Assembly (NCBI GenBank): GCA_963995525.1
Contig: OZ023217.1
Coordinates: forward strand, 25,161,425 to 25,225,424
DNA from: Escarpia spicata
Taxonomy: Eukaryota > Annelida > Polychaeta > Sabellida > Siboglinidae
DNA: 64,000 nt
Direction: 5' to 3'
The notes below the pieces were generated by a model. The model saw only the letters and a list, made by a program, of their open reading frames with translations. It was not told the DNA's origin and searched no databases. This document shows positions 59,640 through 64,000 of the stretch, in pieces. The position numbers were made by a program, and so were the translations under genes. How positions within the stretch are numbered: the stretch's first letter is position 1; every line of letters begins with the position of its first letter.

Positions 59640-60400
59640 TCAGGCACTAAGCTTTTAGGTATTGATCAGCGACTCCTCAGAAGAAAGAAATGTCTTTATT
59701 TTGTTGAAATTTCCCATTGGGTTCATACCAGGACCAAGGAGGAGGAAGGTCACAACAGACCGCATTTGTCTCATCGAGCTTGGATCATGGGATGCCGCGA
59801 TCACATGCTTTTCGAGTCACAGTAACAAAACCATCTGTGGTGCTTAAGCACTGCAGGTAGCTCAGTTTTCTTCAGCTGTTGGATGAAACTGAGCATGTAT
59901 ATTTTTGTTTTGTCATCATTTTGTTTCAAGAAGTTGGATATCACACACACACCCTGAACACCCAAATGTGTCTTGACACGCACAGTGTCCATTGGACATA
60001 CCCCATACAGGCCATACTTCATTGGGATGTCAATTTGGGCGTTGATCATCAGCTTAGAAGTGGAATATTAAGTTGTTCTTGCAGAAGATGGTAGCATCCA
60101 GTGCTGGGGGAATTCAACAGTGTCACTATCACATGCAGCTGCTACATGAACTAGTACCATGACATCCGTGACAATCATGCCGTTATTGTCCCTTGCATAC
60201 ACAATGTCATTGCACATGCACACCAGGGCCATCTCAGTGCTGTAATTGGGCTCATAGGCAGACTGGTCTGGCACTTAGATTGTGCTCTCACATGTCAACT
60301 GACAGTCTCGCTGCAGCAACCTATTCTATTATCTGGGATAAGTGGGGCAGATTCGACACAGGTCTGTAGTTATTGAGGACACATTTGTACACGGTACTAC
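59640..60400 (-). pseudogene. Degraded CR1/L2-like reverse transcriptase
   Basis: Minus strand, from 60,380: NYRPVSNLPHLSQIIE with a stop, VAAARLSVDM, SAYEPNYSTEMALVCMCNDI, a spoiled palm motif where LDLSAAFDTVDH would be expected, and further on LKQNDDKTKI, matching the block after the active site. The GVPQGS and YADD blocks are lost or unreadable. Frames shift repeatedly. A dead LINE, different from the one in the Polinton by its residues. Confidence 0.65.
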
Positions 60401-61189
60401 ATTCTAAATTTCTGGTCTGACATGGGCTATGCTTAGTACTATGTCATTTCTTACAGAAAGATAATTGCTGTGAGTTAAGTTTAAGACCGTCTTTGTTCCC
60501 TTACTGATAGTTATATACTACCCTCATTAAGGTTGAAAAAAATATCTGTCACTAACTTCAATAACCATCATTCAACATTACATACGTCATGTCTGCCTAG
60601 TACCAAACTACATCCATTCTTTGACATGTCACAGAGGAGACATGTATGGTTACTAGCAGGCCTGGGGTTAATTACATTGCAATGTAATCGATTACTATTA
60701 CTTTGTTTCTTTCATATTACTCATATTAGTTACTATGTATGCTGAATTCTTCCTATTACATTTGAAGCAATTACTATTACTGTTAGATTTTTCATTGGAA
60801 CATTTTATGGTATAATGCACTGTATGCATAAATAGAAGAAGTACAGTTGTTTGACTCACAGTCTCAAGAAGTTAAACAAGACAGGTGAATAAAAAATCTA
60901 ACTAGCCATTTATTGATACCCATGCCCAAAGTATTTGAAATAATATTTGAGAATGTCAAGTACTTTCATCATCATCATCATTAGGGAAGTATTATAAAGT
61001 TTAAAAATCATAAATATTTACAACAAAATATGTCTATATAGTATTATATTTAGTACAGTCTACTAACTACATTGACTAAGGATAGGACATAATTATATGT
61101 TCTATTGATATTTAAATACCATACTGGAATGACAGACAAAAGCAATTGTCAATGCCACATAACAGTCTAATAATTACAATCTAATTAAA

Positions 61190-61345
61190 CCACATTGCTC
61201 TACTGGTGCATGGTGGACAGTTAATTATTAGCTCAAGTACAAATACACCATGATGTTTTTCACACCCACTGTAGTTTGGGCTGAATTGTGTGCACCATGG
61301 AGGCTGTCACTAAACCCATAAGCTTACTTGAAAAGGGTAGTTAGC
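61190..61345 (+). repeat. Dispersed repeat family A, copy 3
   Basis: CTACTGGTGCATGGTGGACA, AGCTCAAGTACAAATACACC, GTTTTTCACACCCACTGTAG and GCTGTCACTAAACCCATAAG match the ordered blocks of copies 1 and 2. Confidence 0.6.
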
Positions 61346-61577
61346 AACTTGGCACTTGGCAGAACTGGCTAAAGACTGGTAAAACTTCACCAGGGCCATG
61401 CTGAAGTTGGGGGAGCAATCATAAAACCTGGAGAAACTAGTGGAATCTACAACCTAATCAAATGGAATTGTTATGTAGTTGAAATTCGGTTTAAATGTTA
61501 TATAGTAATATAAAAGCAATAGGTCAGTTACTATTACATTTCATCCTATTACTATTACATTGAGTTTTTGCTCAAAC

Positions 61578-61728
61578 TATTACTTAAATATTTGTAATTG
61601 TTACTATTACTTCAATATTGGTAATCGTTACTATTACTTCAATGTTGGTAATCGTTACTATTACTTCATTATTGGTAATCGTTACTATTACTTCATTATT
61701 GGTAATCGTTACTATTACATATTACTAT
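61578..61728 (+). repeat. 27 bp tandem repeat, five copies
   Basis: GTTACTATTACTTCAATATTGGTAATC-type units, given as GTTACTATTACTTCA plus TTATTGGTAATC, repeated five times with few changes. Open frames here (YYYFNVGNR repeats) are by-products. Confidence 0.85.
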
Positions 61729-61741
61729 TACCACAGGCCAG

Positions 61742-63600
61742 ATGGTTTGTGGTCACAGTTACATGACATTTATTCGAAACATGTGTTTGTCGCAGCTGCA
61801 TTGATTACAGTTAACTTGCATTTGATAGTTGTGAATCTACCACCCTCATAACCATGTCAGAATTGAGGCTTCCAAGCAAAGCTCAGGCTACTTATAATAA
61901 TAGGGAATGCACATGATGCAACAATGCACTGTGCAAGCGGCTTATGAAGCATCGTTTATGAGTCAGTCGGAATGCAGACTGTCATTGTTTCATGGCTTCA
62001 ACTCTGATCATTGCAAGAACAATGCAAGCCAATGTGTACTGTATTTCCCTGAATTGTTGCAGCATTTTAAGTCAACATGCACTGTAGTCTGCACCAACTG
62101 TGGTCATAAAGCAATTGTTTGTCATAGAACAATTATCATTTGCAAGTTGTCTGCAGCTTTTAATTAATATTATGTAATGATTAGTTAACATGTCAGAAGC
62201 TTTATTGTAACAAGGAGAGCTCTAAGTGGTTAGAAGTGTGGGTCTGTGCATGTTTTGAATATAACAAGAGTAGGACAGACACTACTTCATTGTCAACCAG
62301 CCTGCAATGTGCCTTGGCATATAGAGAATGAGTGAAATGTAGTATATATCTTTTAAATATGACACAACAGTTAAATCATAGGTCCCTTGTATTGGATCCC
62401 TCTGTCAGCGGAAGCAAATGGTAATCCGCAACCATATGAAAATGCTTGGACAGAAGTTGAAACATCATGAGATATAAGGCAACCTGACTAAAAAAAAAGT
62501 AAAAATATAAATAATTTTGAGCCATCCAGTCTGATGAGCCTCTTCACCCATATAAAACTGGATTTAACTTAAAAGACATTCGTAGGAAGAAATTACAGAA
62601 TAAGTAAGACGTAATTATCAACTGTCAAATTATTATAGATGTGATTCTGAAAATAAACATACTCTAATTATTCACTGGAGGTGGAGACAGAAGAATAAGT
62701 TGACTCAATAATGGGATTAGCCAAGTCTGACGTGACTTGATCAATGATTCAGGGATGGGAGGATGGATTGCAACACTGCATTATTGTATAATGATAATGC
62801 ACGTCTGCCTTCTTGGTAACAGGTTATTTTGCAAAGAACAACACTTGAAGATAACCTGTAAAAAATTTTAAGATTGCTAATTAATGGTTATTTTTTAGAT
62901 GGTGATGGTACTGTGTTGAATTGTTTTCCTATTATACACTTTACTATGTATTAACTGGTGTTTCTAGTAATTGTGAGTTCATGTAACTGTTTGCCATCAT
63001 CCAGATATGAGTCCTTGAGAACTGTTCCTGGCATGAGTTGAGGACACATGTGGTGTGAGGACAGAGCTGAATGAATCTGTTGGCCCTGTTTCTCTACAGT
63101 TTCTTGTAGTCCTAATGCTATGTCAATAGACACACACACACTGCATTATGTATGCTACAGTGTTCATGAGAAGAAGCCAACTACTTATGCCTGTTGCATG
63201 GACACTCCTGTCATAAGGTTTAGTGAAGTGAGAGCAAACAGCCGGTGTAACTAGCTCTCTTGTCGGGAACAAAGTACGAGAGAAGAGACCACTTATATCC
63301 CCCTCACTAACCAGCTGCAGTGTTGTTAGACTGGAGGAATCCTGCAAGTGGGTGCAATGTCAATGGGATATATTGGAGCAGATGAAAGAGACCTGTCAGT
63401 GGGCTGCATTCCAGACTGTGTACGCTGTCCGCCCCCAGCCAGGTGACTGCCGCCTCCCTACGTCTGGGTGCCAGCCAGTCAGTGTATAGATGCAGCAAGT
63501 GACCGCCGCTTTAGGCACCTACATCAGTCGCGTCAAACGAATCATATCACAGTGGGCGAGAAAGTGGTTTGTGAGGAAGCGAACTGACGACAACGTAAGT
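61742..63600. other. Intergenic region, nothing firmly supported
   Basis: No gene supported. A GC-richer patch at 63,380-63,600 has an open plus-strand frame (MQQVTAALGTYISRVKRIIS, from 63,490) ending in AACGTAAGT at 63,592-63,600, which looks like an exon start with a good donor. It could be a real first exon continuing outside the window, but there is no homology to support it. Confidence 0.35.
63490..63594 (+). CDS. Possible exon with donor site, unknown gene
   Basis: An ATG at 63,490 opens 35 codons (MQQVTAALGTYISRVKRIIS, then WARKWFVRKRTDDN) up to GTAAGT at 63,595. Basic and amphipathic. Flanked downstream by a tandem repeat as an intron could be. No family recognised; chance cannot be excluded. 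Confidence 0.25.
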
Positions 63601-63604
63601 AGTG

Positions 63605-63945
63605 GCGTTGTAGGCAGAATACAGTACGCTCACTGCCGACAGTATGTCAGGGTAAATGTAATAAAGGCAGTGTCGCTCACTGCTGACAGTATGTCAGGGT
63701 AAATATAATGAAGACAGTGTCGCTCACTGCTGACAGTATATCAGGCTAAATGTAAAGAAGACACAGTGATGCTGACTGCTGACAGTATATCAAGGTACAT
63801 AAAATGAAGACACACTGATGCTGACAGTATATCAGAGTAAATATAATGAAGACACAGTGACACTGACTGCTGACAATATATCAGGGTAAACATAATGATG
63901 ACATACCAGTAGTGACACTGACTGCTGACAATGCATCATAGTAAA
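63605..63945 (+). repeat. Tandem repeat, about 47-58 bp unit
   Basis: Six to seven degenerate units sharing CACTGCTGACAGTATGTCAG, GGGTAAATRTAATGAAGACA and CAGTG. Units shrink and drift toward the window end. Confidence 0.75.
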
Positions 63946-64000
63946 ACATTTGATGATGGCTAACAACTAAAGCTAAACATGTATAGTGATAACATAGTGA

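Larger units (their letters stand above)
60658..61741. mobile_element. Possible hAT-like MITE rich in ATTACTATTAC
   Basis: Starts AGGCCTGGGGTTAATTAC and ends TATTACCACAGGCC, so the ends are roughly inverted, with ATTACTATTAC-type DNA on both inner flanks (60,690-60,790 and 61,520-61,730). The middle includes copy 3 of repeat family A. No clean 8 bp target duplication. It may instead be two pieces of one repeat split by an insertion. Confidence 0.35.

Overview
The window is metazoan nuclear DNA: AT-rich, CpG-poor, with spliced genes, GT-AG introns and many eukaryotic transposons. Species cannot be fixed from sequence alone; the mix of Polinton, hAT, pogo/Tigger-like, CR1/L2-like and Ty3/Gypsy-like elements suits a marine invertebrate.

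Layout. 1-7.5 kb: intergenic DNA with a dead hAT transposase, a tRNA-derived SINE and a pogo-like MITE. 7.5-25.5 kb (+): one complete host gene, cystathionine beta-synthase, in 15 certain coding exons plus a likely extra first exon. It keeps heme ligands, PLP lysine, CxxC and both CBS domains. Its introns carry a minisatellite, SINE and LINE pieces, a hAT-derived ORF and a 2.3 kb TTAA-flanked transposon. One exon start is tandemly repeated six times, in frame. 25.5-28.6 kb: no gene seen.

28,639-45,396: a 16.8 kb Polinton/Maverick (endogenous virus-like element) with a perfect 6 bp target duplication (AACGTT), AG...CT ends and ~254 bp terminal inverted repeats that differ only by two small indels. 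Left arm (+): a tRNA-like sequence, a TATA box, NADAR-domain protein, packaging ATPase, pX-like protein, a conserved protein of unknown function, and integrase (frameshifted, with a chromodomain). A 3'-truncated non-LTR retrotransposon (-) sits in the middle. Then come adenain-like protease (+) and, converging on it, protein-primed DNA polymerase B (-), which is heavily damaged. The right arm has a probably spliced CxxC protein (-), an RPA70-C-like single-strand-binding protein (-), a divergent promoter with repeated NRF1-like sites, and a spliced acidic protein (+). No major or minor capsid gene is seen. The element looks recently moved yet unable to move or package itself.

46.1-49.3 kb: degraded Ty3/Gypsy-like retrotransposon (-). 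49.9-64 kb: a 98 bp palindrome, a dead small gene, a 967 bp pogo/Tigger-like element, a 1.2 kb minisatellite, a dead LINE RT, a hAT-like MITE and short tandem arrays; no convincing host gene.

The candidate unusual system is the Polinton accessory set: NADAR (ADP-ribose or NAD chemistry), tRNA-like gene, RPA-like protein and intron-containing right-arm genes under host-type NRF1 motifs.
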